A stretch of DNA of 64,000 nucleotides from Anabaena sp. WA102 (GTDB taxonomy: Bacteria > Cyanobacteriota > Cyanobacteriia > Cyanobacteriales > Nostocaceae), in contig NZ_CP011456.1 in the NCBI RefSeq assembly GCF_001277295.1, positions 868,001 to 932,000 of the forward strand, in the 5' to 3' direction. Under the pieces are notes generated by a model. The model was not told the origin of the DNA. It saw only the letters and a program-made list of their open reading frames with translations, and made no database searches. Position numbers and translations under genes: made by a program. Shown one piece after another: positions 52,204-61,727 of the stretch. The number at the start of each line of letters is the position of its first letter. The first letter of the stretch is position 1.

Positions 52204-53709
52204 GTGCAAATACGCTGGAGATTCAAGCTACAACCGAATATTGGGCAACAAGCCTTAATGTCTGAGTGGCTTGTTACTTTGCGGAAACACAGAAATTATT
52301 GTTTAGCAGAACGTCAGCGCGGATTTGAAACTAATAACCAAAAATCAGATGAGTCTGTTATGTACCAATATGGCGCATTTTCAGACTTAGATAGTCGTAT
52401 TGAATATGGTTCTTATTGCCCATTAACCTGCCCTATCGTTAAGCATGGCGTAATGTCCTCTGGGCTAACAAAAAATAGTAAGAAGCATGGTTTAAGCTGG
52501 GGTAGTCCGACTGATATTCAAAGTAAGAGAACAACTGAATTACGTTCTGAATCTGAATGGTATAGCCGAATTAATTCAGATGTTTTACAAGGTAATTTAG
52601 CTAAATTAGATATTGCTTATAACGGATTTTTTCAACACAAAAGGGGTTTTCCTGCGTTTCGTAAAGCAGCTAATTTTAAAACTTTTCAATTCAAGCCAGG
52701 ACAAGTAAAATTAACCGTTAATCGTGAATCCAATCAGCCCCGATGCTATTCCCATGCCTACTTTCCTGGACTGAGGACTATGCGCTATTTTGATAGTCGG
52801 ACTATTCCCGTAGATGCTGACATTAGGACGGTAACAGTAATTAAAGAAGCTGACGGATGGTACATGAGTGTATTACTCAATTTACCTGAATCGCTACCTG
52901 AAGTCACAGAAATTGAAACTGTCAAATCAGCGGTGGGTATTGACGTAGGAATTAATAAATTAATTTCTTTGTCGGATGGTTCATTTATTGAAAATCCTAA
53001 ATTTGCAACTAACAAAAAAGTCCGTCGTCAATTAAGAATCAGACAGCGCCGGGTTAACCGTAAAGTCAAGGGTTCTAATAATCGTAAAAAAGCCGGGAAA
53101 AGAGTCGCCAAACTACATAAAAAGATTGCAGATAAACGGAATGATCATCAATGGAAAGCAGCCAATAAAGTTGTTAACACCGCTGAGGCAATTGTCCAAG
53201 AGGATCTAAATGTTAAGGCGATGAAGTCCCGCTGCAAACCTAAACGGCAGAAAGGGCGATTTATGCCTAATGGTCAATCTGCAAAACGTGGGTTAAATCG
53301 CTCTATTTCTGATGCCAGTTGGGGTGACTTATTTTCTAAAATCGCTTGGCTGGCATTGAAGTCTGGTAAGCCAGTATTATCCGTTAATCCTAAATTTACT
53401 TCTCAAGAATGTTCGGCTTGTCATCATATTAGTAAAGCTAACAGAGATGGCGAAAAGTTCATTTGTGAAAACTGCGGTCATATTGACCATGCTGATACTC
53501 AAGCCTCCCGGACAATTTTACGAAGAGCTAATTTAAAATTTGTCAGCAAAGACATTAAAAACCTACCTGCGGACTGCGGGAAAGTTACGCTTGTCAGAGA
53601 TGATTCTGCCAGTAATGGCAAACAGGATCAGGGCAAGAACCGTACATCTAAGGTAATACCTGAAAAGCGGATATTATTCGAGCAGTTGTCTTTACAATTA
53701 TTCGATTAA
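52204..53709 (+). CDS. tnpB: TnpB, RNA-guided nuclease of IS605
   Basis: 501 residues starting at a GTG. The RuvC triad is intact: D247 (GIDVGINK), E333 (VQEDLN), D431 (HADTQASRT). The zinc ribbon is C403-x2-C406 ... C421-x2-C424. N-terminus IRWRFKLQPNIGQQALMSEWL matches the family. It is longer than a typical ~400-residue TnpB, with extra sequence in the 40-100 region. The reRNA/omega-RNA is expected to overlap the 3' end of the gene and the right end of the IS (about 53550-53745). Confidence 0.93.
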   Translation: MQIRWRFKLQPNIGQQALMSEWLVTLRKHRNYCLAERQRGFETNNQKSDESVMYQYGAFSDLDSRIEYGSYCPLTCPIVKHGVMSSGLTKNSKKHGLSWGSPTDIQSKRTTELRSESEWYSRINSDVLQGNLAKLDIAYNGFFQHKRGFPAFRKAANFKTFQFKPGQVKLTVNRESNQPRCYSHAYFPGLRTMRYFDSRTIPVDADIRTVTVIKEADGWYMSVLLNLPESLPEVTEIETVKSAVGIDVGINKLISLSDGSFIENPKFATNKKVRRQLRIRQRRVNRKVKGSNNRKKAGKRVAKLHKKIADKRNDHQWKAANKVVNTAEAIVQEDLNVKAMKSRCKPKRQKGRFMPNGQSAKRGLNRSISDASWGDLFSKIAWLALKSGKPVLSVNPKFTSQECSACHHISKANRDGEKFICENCGHIDHADTQASRTILRRANLKFVSKDIKNLPADCGKVTLVRDDSASNGKQDQGKNRTSKVIPEKRILFEQLSLQLFD

Positions 53710-53825
53710 GAATCCCCGCGTCTTTAGACCGGGGAGTGTCAAGCATTGATTAGATTTTGTCTCTAGTTAATTGGATATTTCAAGAAAGATATTTTTTGTA
53801 TCATGGAAAATTTATATAGTCGTTT

Positions 53826-55037
53826 ATGAACCCAGAAGAATCTCCAACTCCAGAACCCATAAATGAGTGGTTAGAACAAATAGAAGTGCAACCCCCTACA
53901 GATGAACTACCAGAAAAACCGTCCACCGATTTACAATTAGAAACTAAAGCATCTGGTGAATTGGCAACGTCAGAAACAACAGAACTAGAAGCAGAAGATT
54001 CACTATATATACAAGCGAAACAAAGATTAGCCCAATTACAGCAAAAGTCATCAGACCTTAGTGCAGAAATTGCTCAATTGGAAACTACTTATGCCACCCT
54101 GCGGACGCAAATTAGTGTAACTCAAACCGCACTCTCGCAAGTTGTCCAAGAGTCATTATCACAGTTAGAACAACGCAAACAAGCCTTACAAATTTCTGTC
54201 GAACAACTTGAACGTCGTCAAGAACGAATTCGTAATGAAATGCGGACAACCTTTGCAGGGACATCTCAAGATATAGCAATTCGGGTACAAGGTTTTAAAG
54301 ACTATCTCACAGGTAGTTTACAGGATTTGGCATCAGCAGCAGAACAAATGCAACTGGTAAAACCTGCACAAGAACGGGAAAAGCCAGCGCCGAAAGAAGC
54401 TAAAGCTGTGCAAGAACAAATGGCTAACGCCACGCTATCGCTATCGGAAATGCCACAACTTGGTCAACAGCAGTTTCAGGATACCACTAAAAAAATCCGG
54501 CGCTTACTTGACCAATACCGCAACCAGCCAGACTATTATGGACAGCCCTGGCAATTACGCCGCACCTTTGAACCAATTCATGCAGAAAAAATCTCAAATT
54601 GGTTATTTACCTTAGGTGGACGGGGTGCTTTACGGACAATGGGTAGCCGCTTACAGAATATTTTAATTGCTTCATCGGCAATTTCGATATTACATCAATT
54701 ATATGGCGATGCCTCCGGCGAGCGAAGCTATCGCGTGCGAACCCTAATTTTAGCAAACACTCCAGAACGTTTAGGTGAATGGCGACGCGGTTTACAAGAT
54801 TGTTTAGGTATCGGTCGTTCCGATTTTGGACCCGACAGAGGAGTGGTATTATTTGAAGCACCGACAGCTTTAGCCCAAAAAGCCGAGAGATTAGTTAAAG
54901 CCAATCAAATGCCTTTAATTATCATTGATGATTCTGAGGAACAAATTAGTTTAACATTACTACAATTCCCTCTCTGGTTAGCTTTTGCCCCTGACCCAAA
55001 AACCATGAAAGATCGGGATTTTAACGATGATTTTTAA
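53826..55037 (+). CDS. DUF3086-family coiled-coil protein
   Basis: 403 residues. Acidic, Pro/Glu-rich N-terminus (~55 residues), a long coiled coil (residues ~60-145, AKQRLAQLQQKSSDLSAEIAQLETTYATL...), a second helical stretch, then a globular C-terminal half (~230-395; YYGQPWQLRRTFEPIHAEKISNWLFTLGGRGALRTMGSRLQNILIASS). This is the conserved DUF3086 domain of cyanobacteria; no known activity. It sits before plsY. The IS upstream may have separated it from its normal promoter with mlaE and DUF3119. Confidence 0.85.
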   Translation: MNPEESPTPEPINEWLEQIEVQPPTDELPEKPSTDLQLETKASGELATSETTELEAEDSLYIQAKQRLAQLQQKSSDLSAEIAQLETTYATLRTQISVTQTALSQVVQESLSQLEQRKQALQISVEQLERRQERIRNEMRTTFAGTSQDIAIRVQGFKDYLTGSLQDLASAAEQMQLVKPAQEREKPAPKEAKAVQEQMANATLSLSEMPQLGQQQFQDTTKKIRRLLDQYRNQPDYYGQPWQLRRTFEPIHAEKISNWLFTLGGRGALRTMGSRLQNILIASSAISILHQLYGDASGERSYRVRTLILANTPERLGEWRRGLQDCLGIGRSDFGPDRGVVLFEAPTALAQKAERLVKANQMPLIIIDDSEEQISLTLLQFPLWLAFAPDPKTMKDRDFNDDF

Positions 55038-55040
55038 TTA

Positions 55041-55167
55041 GTCATTGGTGATTGGTGATTGGTGATTGGTCATTGGTGATTGGTCATTGGTAAAACAACT
55101 GACAACTGACAACTGACAACTGACAACTGACAACTAACAACTAACAACTGACAACTGACAACTGACA
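55041..55167. repeat. Heptamer tandem repeats (TTGGTGA)n and (CAACTGA)n
   Basis: Two heptamer families back to back: GATTGGTGATTGGTCATTGG, then about eleven ACTGACA/ACTAACA units. They occupy the whole gap between the DUF3086 gene and plsY. Confidence 0.95.
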
Positions 55168-55172
55168 AATTT

Positions 55173-55853
55173 ATGTTTCTTTGGTTAAGTTTGTGTGGAG
55201 TGGTGGTTTTATTAGCTTACCTATTGGGTTCTTTCCCCACTGGATATCTAGCAGGTAAGCTATTAAAAGGAATTGATATTCGGGAAGTTGGTTCTGGTTC
55301 AACAGGTGCAACTAATGTTTTGAGAACTTTGGGTAAAGTCCCAGGGGCATTTGTGTTATTAATTGATGCTTTAAAAGGAGTATTAGCCATAAATTTAGGT
55401 TATGCCTTATTTAACATTGCTTATAGTCAAAACTTAATTCCACCAACTGTAAATCCCGGAATTTGGCAACCTTATTTAGTCACATTAGCTGGTTTAGCCG
55501 CCCTTTTAGGACATAGTAAATCAGTCTTTCTCGGCTTTACTGGTGGTAAATCTGTAGCTAGTGGTGTGGGAATTTTACTAGCTATAAATTGGCAAATTGG
55601 ATTATCAACATTAGGAGTATTTGCAGTAGTCATTGCCATTTCTAGAATTGTATCTTTAAGTTCCATTTGTGGAGCGATCGCAGTTTCTATTTTAATGGTA
55701 ATTTTCCACCAACCTTTAGCCTACATTCTTCTTGGTTTGACTGGCGGTTTATATGTAATTATCCGTCACCGCAGTAATATTGAGCGATTAATTGCGGGTA
55801 CAGAACCAAAAATTGGTCAAAAGGTAGAAACACAAACAGAACAAATTACTTAG
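55173..55853 (+). CDS. plsY: Glycerol-3-phosphate acyltransferase PlsY
   Basis: Transfers acyl from acyl-phosphate to glycerol-3-phosphate, the first step of membrane lipid synthesis. 226 residues with ~5 membrane helices. Family motifs: GSFPTGYLAGKLLKGIDIREVGSGSTGATNVLRTLGK, LLGHSKSVFLGFTGGKSVASGVG, and the C-terminal IRHRSNIERLIAGTEPKIG. The upstream gap is a heptamer repeat with no ribosome site apart from the bases just before the ATG. Confidence 0.95.
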   Translation: MFLWLSLCGVVVLLAYLLGSFPTGYLAGKLLKGIDIREVGSGSTGATNVLRTLGKVPGAFVLLIDALKGVLAINLGYALFNIAYSQNLIPPTVNPGIWQPYLVTLAGLAALLGHSKSVFLGFTGGKSVASGVGILLAINWQIGLSTLGVFAVVIAISRIVSLSSICGAIAVSILMVIFHQPLAYILLGLTGGLYVIIRHRSNIERLIAGTEPKIGQKVETQTEQIT

Positions 55854-56003
55854 AACTTTTTGTTGGTTCGTTATTCGGGGCAACCACAGGGGGTTTGCCC
55901 CTACCTAATGGTATCAACTTAAGCTCAAATCCCTACCACACCTCGTTCCTAGTCTCTGACTGGGCGCAGGGACTGACTGGGCGCAGGCCCTGCGCCCCTA
56001 CTC
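55854..56003. repeat. Intergenic hairpin repeats after plsY
   Basis: Contains the GGGCGCAGG...CCTGCGCCC palindrome (55976-55998) and CTCGTTCCTAGTCTCTGACTG, related to repeats at 25126 and 44200. It lies between convergent plsY and the methyltransferase gene, where it could terminate both. Confidence 0.6.
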
Positions 56004-56636
56004 CTATTCAACAATTTTTCTTGCCTGAATTACCTGCAAACTTCCACCAGCATATAAACTAGGTTTACCCACATCAAAACCATAATCTCCTAACAAACCA
56101 GGTAAATCTGTTTTCAACAATTCCCAAGCCGTCTGGGTTTCAAACAACCAGAAAAATATCGCCAACCCCGGCCAAAATATCGGATTTGTTGGGGGGTGAA
56201 AATCCACCAAAGTGAAAACTCCTCCCGGTTTTAATACCCGATAAACCTCTTGAATGATTTTTCGGAGTTGTTCTGGCTGCATTTCGTGTAAAGCTGCGCT
56301 AGTATGTACCACATCAAACAAATTATCTGCAAAAGGCATATCCTCAGCAAATGCTTTTATATAAGTGGCATTTGGCACATTTTTCTGGCATCGTTTTATA
56401 GACAATGGAGAAGCATCCAAACCGGTGACGTTTTCCGAAAAATTTACTAAAAATCTGGTTACTTGACCACTACCACAACATAAATCTAAAATCTGAGTAT
56501 CTGATTGTAGGTTTAAATTTTGTAAAGCCAGTTGACGAAACCGGGGTTCACCACCCACAGTCACAGCCGCTAACCGAGAGATGCCATCATATAGCCATTG
56601 GTATCTATAACTTAAATCTCTAAAAATTGTTGCCAT
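56004..56636 (-). CDS. Class I SAM-dependent methyltransferase (UbiE-like)
   Basis: 210 residues. SAM-binding motif I is ILDLCCGSGQVTRFL (residues 49-63), motif II VTGLDASPLSI, and the post-motifs DNLFDVVHTSAALHEM and EVYRVLKPGGVFTLVDFHPP. The C-terminal FWPGLAIFFWLFETQ is hydrophobic and may touch the membrane. Quinone- or prenyl-lipid-type methyltransferases look like this; the substrate cannot be told. Divergent to hemH with 93 bp between. Confidence 0.85.
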   Translation of the reverse strand: MATIFRDLSYRYQWLYDGISRLAAVTVGGEPRFRQLALQNLNLQSDTQILDLCCGSGQVTRFLVNFSENVTGLDASPLSIKRCQKNVPNATYIKAFAEDMPFADNLFDVVHTSAALHEMQPEQLRKIIQEVYRVLKPGGVFTLVDFHPPTNPIFWPGLAIFFWLFETQTAWELLKTDLPGLLGDYGFDVGKPSLYAGGSLQVIQARKIVE

Positions 56637-56729
56637 TGTATTTTTCCTGCCGATAAAGCTTTATATTTAATAAAGATATATTGTTAACATTAGTGAAAAA
56701 TCTGTAAGGATTGGGGGAAAGTAACTGCT

Positions 56730-57896
56730 ATGGGTCGTATAGGGGTATTATTACTTAATCTTGGTGGTCCTGATAAACTAGACGATGTAGGACCTTTTTT
56801 GTATAATCTGTTTTCAGATCCCGAAATTATCCGTTTACCGTTTCGCTGGATGCAAAAACCTCTGGCTTGGTTTATTGCTACACGCCGAGAAAAAACATCT
56901 CAAGAAAATTATAAGCAAATTGGCGGCGGTTCTCCCTTACGACGGATTACAGAAGAACAAGGAGAAGCTATCAAGGCGAAGTTAGGTGAATTAGGACAAG
57001 AAGCTAATATCTATGTGGGAATGCGTTATTGGCATCCTTATACAGAGGAAGCGATCGCCCAACTTACCCAAGATCACATTGATAAGTTAGTAATTCTCCC
57101 ACTTTATCCCCAATTTTCCATCAGCACCAGCGGTTCTAGTTTCCGGTTATTAGAACAACTATGGAAAGAAAACCCCAAACTCCAAAGTCTTGAATATACA
57201 GTCATTGCCTCTTGGTACAAAGAACCAGGTTATCTACAAGCAATGGCAGAACTCATACTTGGCGAACTTGATAAGTTTCCACATCCTGATGGTGTGCATA
57301 TCTTCTTTAGCGCACATGGAGTACCTAAAAGCTATGTAGAGGAAGCAGGAGATCCCTATCAGCAAGAAATTGAGGAATGCACAACCTTAATTATGCAAAC
57401 TCTCAATCGTCCCAATCCCCACACCCTCGCCTATCAAAGTCGTGTTGGTCCGGTAGAATGGCTACAACCCTACACAGAAGATGCACTAAACGAACTCGGT
57501 GCTAAAGGTGTGAAAGATTTGGTAGTTGTCCCCATTAGTTTTGTTTCTGAACATATCGAAACACTACAAGAAATTGACATTGAATATCGAGAAATAGCTG
57601 AAGAAGCAGGAATACATAACTTCGGACGAGTTCCTGCTCCCAATACTAATCCAGTTTTTATCAGAGCTTTATGCGACCTGATAGTTGATGTCTTGCAACA
57701 ACCTAATCTCAAACTCTCTCAAGTTACCCAAATGAAAAAAAGGGTGAAAATGTATCCCCAAGAACGGTGGGAATGGGGAATCACTACCAGCGCAGAAGTT
57801 TGGAATGGTCGGATAGCCATGCTAGGTTTTATTGGGTTGATTATTGAATTAATCACTGGTAAAGGCTTACTGCACGTTATCGGACTTTTACATTAG
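56730..57896 (+). CDS. hemH: Ferrochelatase with C-terminal chlorophyll a/b-binding domain
   Basis: Inserts Fe2+ into protoporphyrin IX to make haem. 388 residues: catalytic domain ~1-320 (GVLLLNLGGPDKLDDV, QIGGGSPLRRITEEQ, FSAHGVPKSYVEEAGDPY, VVPISFVSEHIETLQEID), a linker, then a cyanobacterial/plastid CAB-type helix at ~350-388 (ERWEWGITTSAEVWNGRIAMLGFIGLIIELITG). The ExxNGRxAM motif can bind chlorophyll and links haem synthesis to the thylakoid membrane. Complete and normal. Confidence 0.96.
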   Translation: MGRIGVLLLNLGGPDKLDDVGPFLYNLFSDPEIIRLPFRWMQKPLAWFIATRREKTSQENYKQIGGGSPLRRITEEQGEAIKAKLGELGQEANIYVGMRYWHPYTEEAIAQLTQDHIDKLVILPLYPQFSISTSGSSFRLLEQLWKENPKLQSLEYTVIASWYKEPGYLQAMAELILGELDKFPHPDGVHIFFSAHGVPKSYVEEAGDPYQQEIEECTTLIMQTLNRPNPHTLAYQSRVGPVEWLQPYTEDALNELGAKGVKDLVVVPISFVSEHIETLQEIDIEYREIAEEAGIHNFGRVPAPNTNPVFIRALCDLIVDVLQQPNLKLSQVTQMKKRVKMYPQERWEWGITTSAEVWNGRIAMLGFIGLIIELITGKGLLHVIGLLH

Positions 57897-58331
57897 TTGT
57901 GGTGATTGGTAATGAATGGGTCATGAGTCATGGGTAATAATTATTTCCGTTCTATAAAACTTACCCAAAATTACCAAAGTCTAGACACATCTGGACAGCG
58001 ATAATCTTAGTGTTTATTTCCTGCTTCATCGCTGTCTTAGAATGACTTCCAATCTTGTTTGCCCGCTCCACAGACAATCTCGGTAGAACTTACCGTTTCT
58101 GACCGTAGTTCCTAAAAAGAACCCCTGCTTCCTGTCCCCTGCCCCTTGCCCGTAGTAAAAGATTTATAGGCGCTAGACGAATCAGAATTTTGAAAGAAAA
58201 AAGTTTCATATTCCCCAATCACGTTAGCCTACGAAAGTTCTTTTATGGACTCTTCAGAAATCCCCGCGTCTTCAGACCGGGGAAGCTTGTGCGATTACCC
58301 AATTCCAGTTCTAAGGAACGCAAATTTAATA
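57897..58331. repeat. Intergenic region with IS605 end remnant
   Basis: No supported gene. A copy of the IS605 right-end hairpin, AATCCCCGCGTCTTCAGACC, lies at about 58260-58280, with no transposase beside it. TTAATA at 58326-58331 is the target duplication of the IS1634-type element. Confidence 0.6.
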
Positions 58332-60274
58332 CCCACATTCCGCACCCCCAAGTGTCACACCCCAAGGAAAGCAATATATTTAGTACATAAGAACTAATAC
58401 CTGTGAGGGGTGATTAAAATTTATTGAGGCTAAATAGGAATAATTACTATTAAAGCAGATATATAGTCAATAAAACGACTAAGTACGAAATTTTGATTCT
58501 GAGGTGATTGTAATGGAAAACCTAGTCCAGAATCATTGAAAGCTTTATCCTCAATGACTATAAAAAACTAAAAAAACGTTTTAAATCAACAGAAAAATGA
58601 GAACATGGTAACAGATACTTATATGGAGTTTCTGTTACCATGTTTAGTACAAAAGACCTGGAATTGAAGAAGATAGACCATTTAGGGATAGTAGCAGGAA
58701 TAGTAGATTCAATAGGGATTGTAGAAATAATTAATAATTTAGTAGGTTCAGAGCCAGGAGAAAAAGTCAGTGCAGGTCAGGTGGTAAAGGCGATGATTTT
58801 GAACGGCTTAAGTATGATGTCACAGCCGTTATATATGTTTCCAAAATTCTTTGAATTAATTGCTTGTGAACATTTAATTGGTGTAGGAGTAAAAGCAGAA
58901 TATCTCAATGATGACAAGCTGGGGAGAGTATTAGATAAATTATTTATAAAAGGACTAGATACAGTATTTTTAGCCGTCAGTTTAAATGCAGTAGAAATAT
59001 ATCAGATATCACTCTCATCATCACACTTGGATTCAACATCATTTCATGTACATGGAGAATATGAAAATAGTTTACCATCAGTAATATTTGAAGATTCAAA
59101 AGAATCAGGTTCATTAGAAAAAGAAAATGAAGAGAGTCAATCACCTCAAGCGATAAAGCTGACTTACGGTTATTCTAGAGATCATCGTCCAGATTTAAAA
59201 CAATTTATTACACAATTAGTATGTTCAGGAGATGGAGATATACCAATATATATAAAAGCAGTATCAGGGAATGAAGTTGATTCTAAAAAATTTGGAGAAA
59301 TCGCAGTTGAATATCAGAAAAGAATACAAGTTGATAGTTTGATAGTAGCAGATAGCGCATTATATACAGAATCAAATATCAAGTTAATGTCGAGTCTCAA
59401 ATGGTTAACCAGAGTACCCTTAACGATAAAATCAGCAAAAAACTTAGTGATGAGTTTAGCAGAATCGGAATTTGTTAAAAGTGAAAAAGCAGGATATTCT
59501 TATGCCGAGAAGAAAATAACTTATGGAGATATAGAGCAAAGATGGTTAATCGTACAAAGTCAAGATAGAAAAAAATCTGACTTAAAGAAATTATCAAAGA
59601 GAATAGAAAAAGCTTTGACTAATACTCAAAGTAAGTTAAAAAACCTATCGCAAGAAAAATTTGCTTGTGCGGCTGATGCTAGAAAGGAATTAACAAAAAT
59701 AAGTAAAGAATTTAAATATCATCAAGTAGAAAATATTGAAGTTATCGAAAAAAGTCCTAAAATCAAAGAAGAAAATCAATTAGGAAAGGCCATAAACAAT
59801 CCAACTATGCGGTGGATATTTCAATGTTTTCAATCAGTTCATCTTGTGACTTTTCAAGGAAAAAGAGAATTTTATAATTTGACATCAGAAATGAAGTACA
59901 TTCTCCTATTCCTCCCAGAAGCTTGCCGTAATTACTACAGATATATAAGTTGATTCATCAACATTATTAATAGTTTAATTATACAATTTGACTCATTGAT
60001 TTTATTAATGAGTTTAAGTTTTAATGCTGTTTTTAAGTTTATTTCTAGAAGGATATAAGTTATGATTAAGTCTTGATAGACTAACAATAAAATTATATTA
60101 TATTTTCTGCCAGAAACCACCCTCATTCTTTATTGCTTCTTATTGAGAATGTATCTGAATCAATTTTCCTATCTAAAATTTGTTTTTTTATAGATAAATG
60201 TATTCTTTTACTCATTTTTCATCAATTTACCTCCGTAATCACCGTTTGTGACAGTCAAGGGTGCGGAATGTGGG
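58332..60274. mobile_element. IS1634-type insertion sequence, non-autonomous by internal deletion
   Basis: 1943 bp bounded by 27-bp imperfect inverted repeats: left CCCACATTCCGCACCC + CCAAGTGTCAC, right (complement) CCCACATTCCGCACCC + TTGACTGTCAC. A perfect 6-bp target duplication, TTAATA, flanks it (58326-58331 and 60275-60280). The single transposase gene is shortened. The ~290 bp on each side of the gene are AT-rich without ORFs. Confidence 0.85.
58640..59953 (+). pseudogene. IS1634-family transposase, internally deleted
   Basis: 437 residues, in frame. N-terminal DUF4277-like part (KIDHLGIVAGIVDSIGIVEIINNLVG), first catalytic Asp in HLDSTSFHVHGEY, second in VDSLIVADSALYTESNI. After EVIEKSPKIKEENQ the sequence jumps to LGKAINNPTMRWIFQCFQSVHLV, the family C-terminus. 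From memory of the family, ~100-130 residues are missing here, including the Y-x2-R-x3-E-x6-K region with the third catalytic Glu (usually seen near 'STERGFRFLKDP'). So the protein should be inactive, though ends and duplication are intact. Confidence 0.8.
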
Positions 60275-60364
60275 TTAATAACCTGCAATTCTGATGTAAC
60301 CTGGAATGGTGCGTTACGCTGTCGCTAACACACCCTACTTTTGCACCTTATTTAATTCACATTC

Positions 60365-61687
60365 CTAAATACCCAATCTTTGATAAACCTGTTCTAAATG
60401 CTTGAGATGATGTTGTGGATCAAAACAGGCTTCTATTTCTGCGGGGGATAAGTTTTGAGTGACGCGAGGATCTGTGCTGATTAAATCACGGAAGTTGCCT
60501 TCTGGTTTGTTCCAGGCAGTATGGGCGCTTTCTTGGACTATAGTATAGGCTGCTTCTCGATTTAATCCTTTATCTATTAAGGTTAATAATACCCTTTGAC
60601 TAAAGACGACTCCACCATAACAGTTAAGATTTCGTGCCATGTTTTCGGGATAAACCAACAGGTTATTTGCCAACTGGGTGATTTCATGCAGCATAAAATG
60701 AGTCAAAATGCAAGCATCTGGTAAAACTACCCGTTCTACAGAACTGTGGGAAATATCCCGTTCGTGCCACAAAGCGACGTTTTCTAATACTGCCCCTGCA
60801 TGACTTCTCACCAATCGTGCCATCCCTGTTAATCGTTCCGAACGGATGGGATTACGCTTGTGAGGCATAGCACTAGAGCCTTTTTGCCCTTTGGCGAAAA
60901 ATTCTTCAACTTCTAAAACGTCTGTTTTTTGCAGGTTACGAATTTCTACAGCAAAACGTTCTATGGATGCAGCCAGTAATGCTAACTGTTGCACAAAGTC
61001 TGCATGAATATCACGGGAAATTACCTGAGTAGAGGCAATATCGGGTTTAAGTCCGAGTTTTGCACAAGCGATCGCTTCTACACGGGGTTCAATGTTGGCG
61101 TAAGTCCCCACTGCACCTGATATTTTACCGACAGCGATCGTTTTTTTGAGAATTTGCAACCGTTCTTGGTGTCGCAACACTTCCGCTAACCAACCAGCTA
61201 ACTTAAAACCAAAGGTAATAGGTTCAGCGTGAATACCATGCGATCGCCCAATCATTACCGTATTGCGATGTGCAGTAGCTTTTTTACGAATAGCATCAAT
61301 GACATCTTCTAGGCGTTTTAACAACAGATCCAGACTAGCAACTAATTGTAGCGATAAAGCAGTATCCAAAACATCAGAACTAGTTAAACCCAAGTGAATA
61401 TAGCGTCCTGCATCACCTACATATTCATTAACATTTGTCAAGAAAGCAATCACATCATGACGAACTTCTGCCTCAATTTCTAGCACCCGTTTGGGGTCAA
61501 AATTCGCCTTAGCCTTAATTTCCTCTACTGCTGCTGCTGGAATATAACCCAGTTCTGCCTGTGCTTCGCAAACCGCGATCTCTACATCTAGCCAGGTTTT
61601 CAGCTTATAGGTTTCACTCCACAAATCGCCCATTTCGGGCAAGGTATAACGCTCAATCACATTCACAGCATCTAATACAACTGTCAT
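60365..61687 (-). CDS. purB: Adenylosuccinate lyase
   Basis: 440 residues. Acts twice in purine synthesis, releasing fumarate from SAICAR and from adenylosuccinate. Motifs: RYTLPEMGDLWSETYKLKTWLDVEI, HDVIAFLTNVNEYVGD, HLGLTSSDVLDTALSLQL, GRSHGIHAEPITFGFKLAGW, and the flexible catalytic loop GSSAMPHKRNPIRSERLTGMARL. Full length and intact. The gene upstream ends 40 bp away and is on the same strand. Confidence 0.97.
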   Translation of the reverse strand: MTVVLDAVNVIERYTLPEMGDLWSETYKLKTWLDVEIAVCEAQAELGYIPAAAVEEIKAKANFDPKRVLEIEAEVRHDVIAFLTNVNEYVGDAGRYIHLGLTSSDVLDTALSLQLVASLDLLLKRLEDVIDAIRKKATAHRNTVMIGRSHGIHAEPITFGFKLAGWLAEVLRHQERLQILKKTIAVGKISGAVGTYANIEPRVEAIACAKLGLKPDIASTQVISRDIHADFVQQLALLAASIERFAVEIRNLQKTDVLEVEEFFAKGQKGSSAMPHKRNPIRSERLTGMARLVRSHAGAVLENVALWHERDISHSSVERVVLPDACILTHFMLHEITQLANNLLVYPENMARNLNCYGGVVFSQRVLLTLIDKGLNREAAYTIVQESAHTAWNKPEGNFRDLISTDPRVTQNLSPAEIEACFDPQHHLKHLEQVYQRLGI

Positions 61688-61727
61688 ATTTTACATTAGA
61701 CATCTCCAAAATAGTAATACTCTATGG

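Larger units (their letters stand above)
51640..53745. mobile_element. IS200/IS605-family insertion sequence
   Basis: Divergent tnpA and tnpB with structured ends. The left end has the hairpins CCGCGTCTCTTTAGAGCGCGG and GCGGTTTTAACCGC. The right end, GAATCCCCGCGTCTTTAGACCGGGGAGTGTCAA, folds through CCCCG/CGGGG; further copies of this end occur at 49081 and 58258. It is inserted in the 3' part of the DUF3119 gene. Exact ends need comparison with an empty site; this family makes no target duplication. Confidence 0.85.

Noticed and set aside
58190..58390. 66-codon plus-strand frame near the IS1634-type left end
   Set aside because: It crosses an IS605 end remnant and the IS inverted repeat; no recognisable protein.
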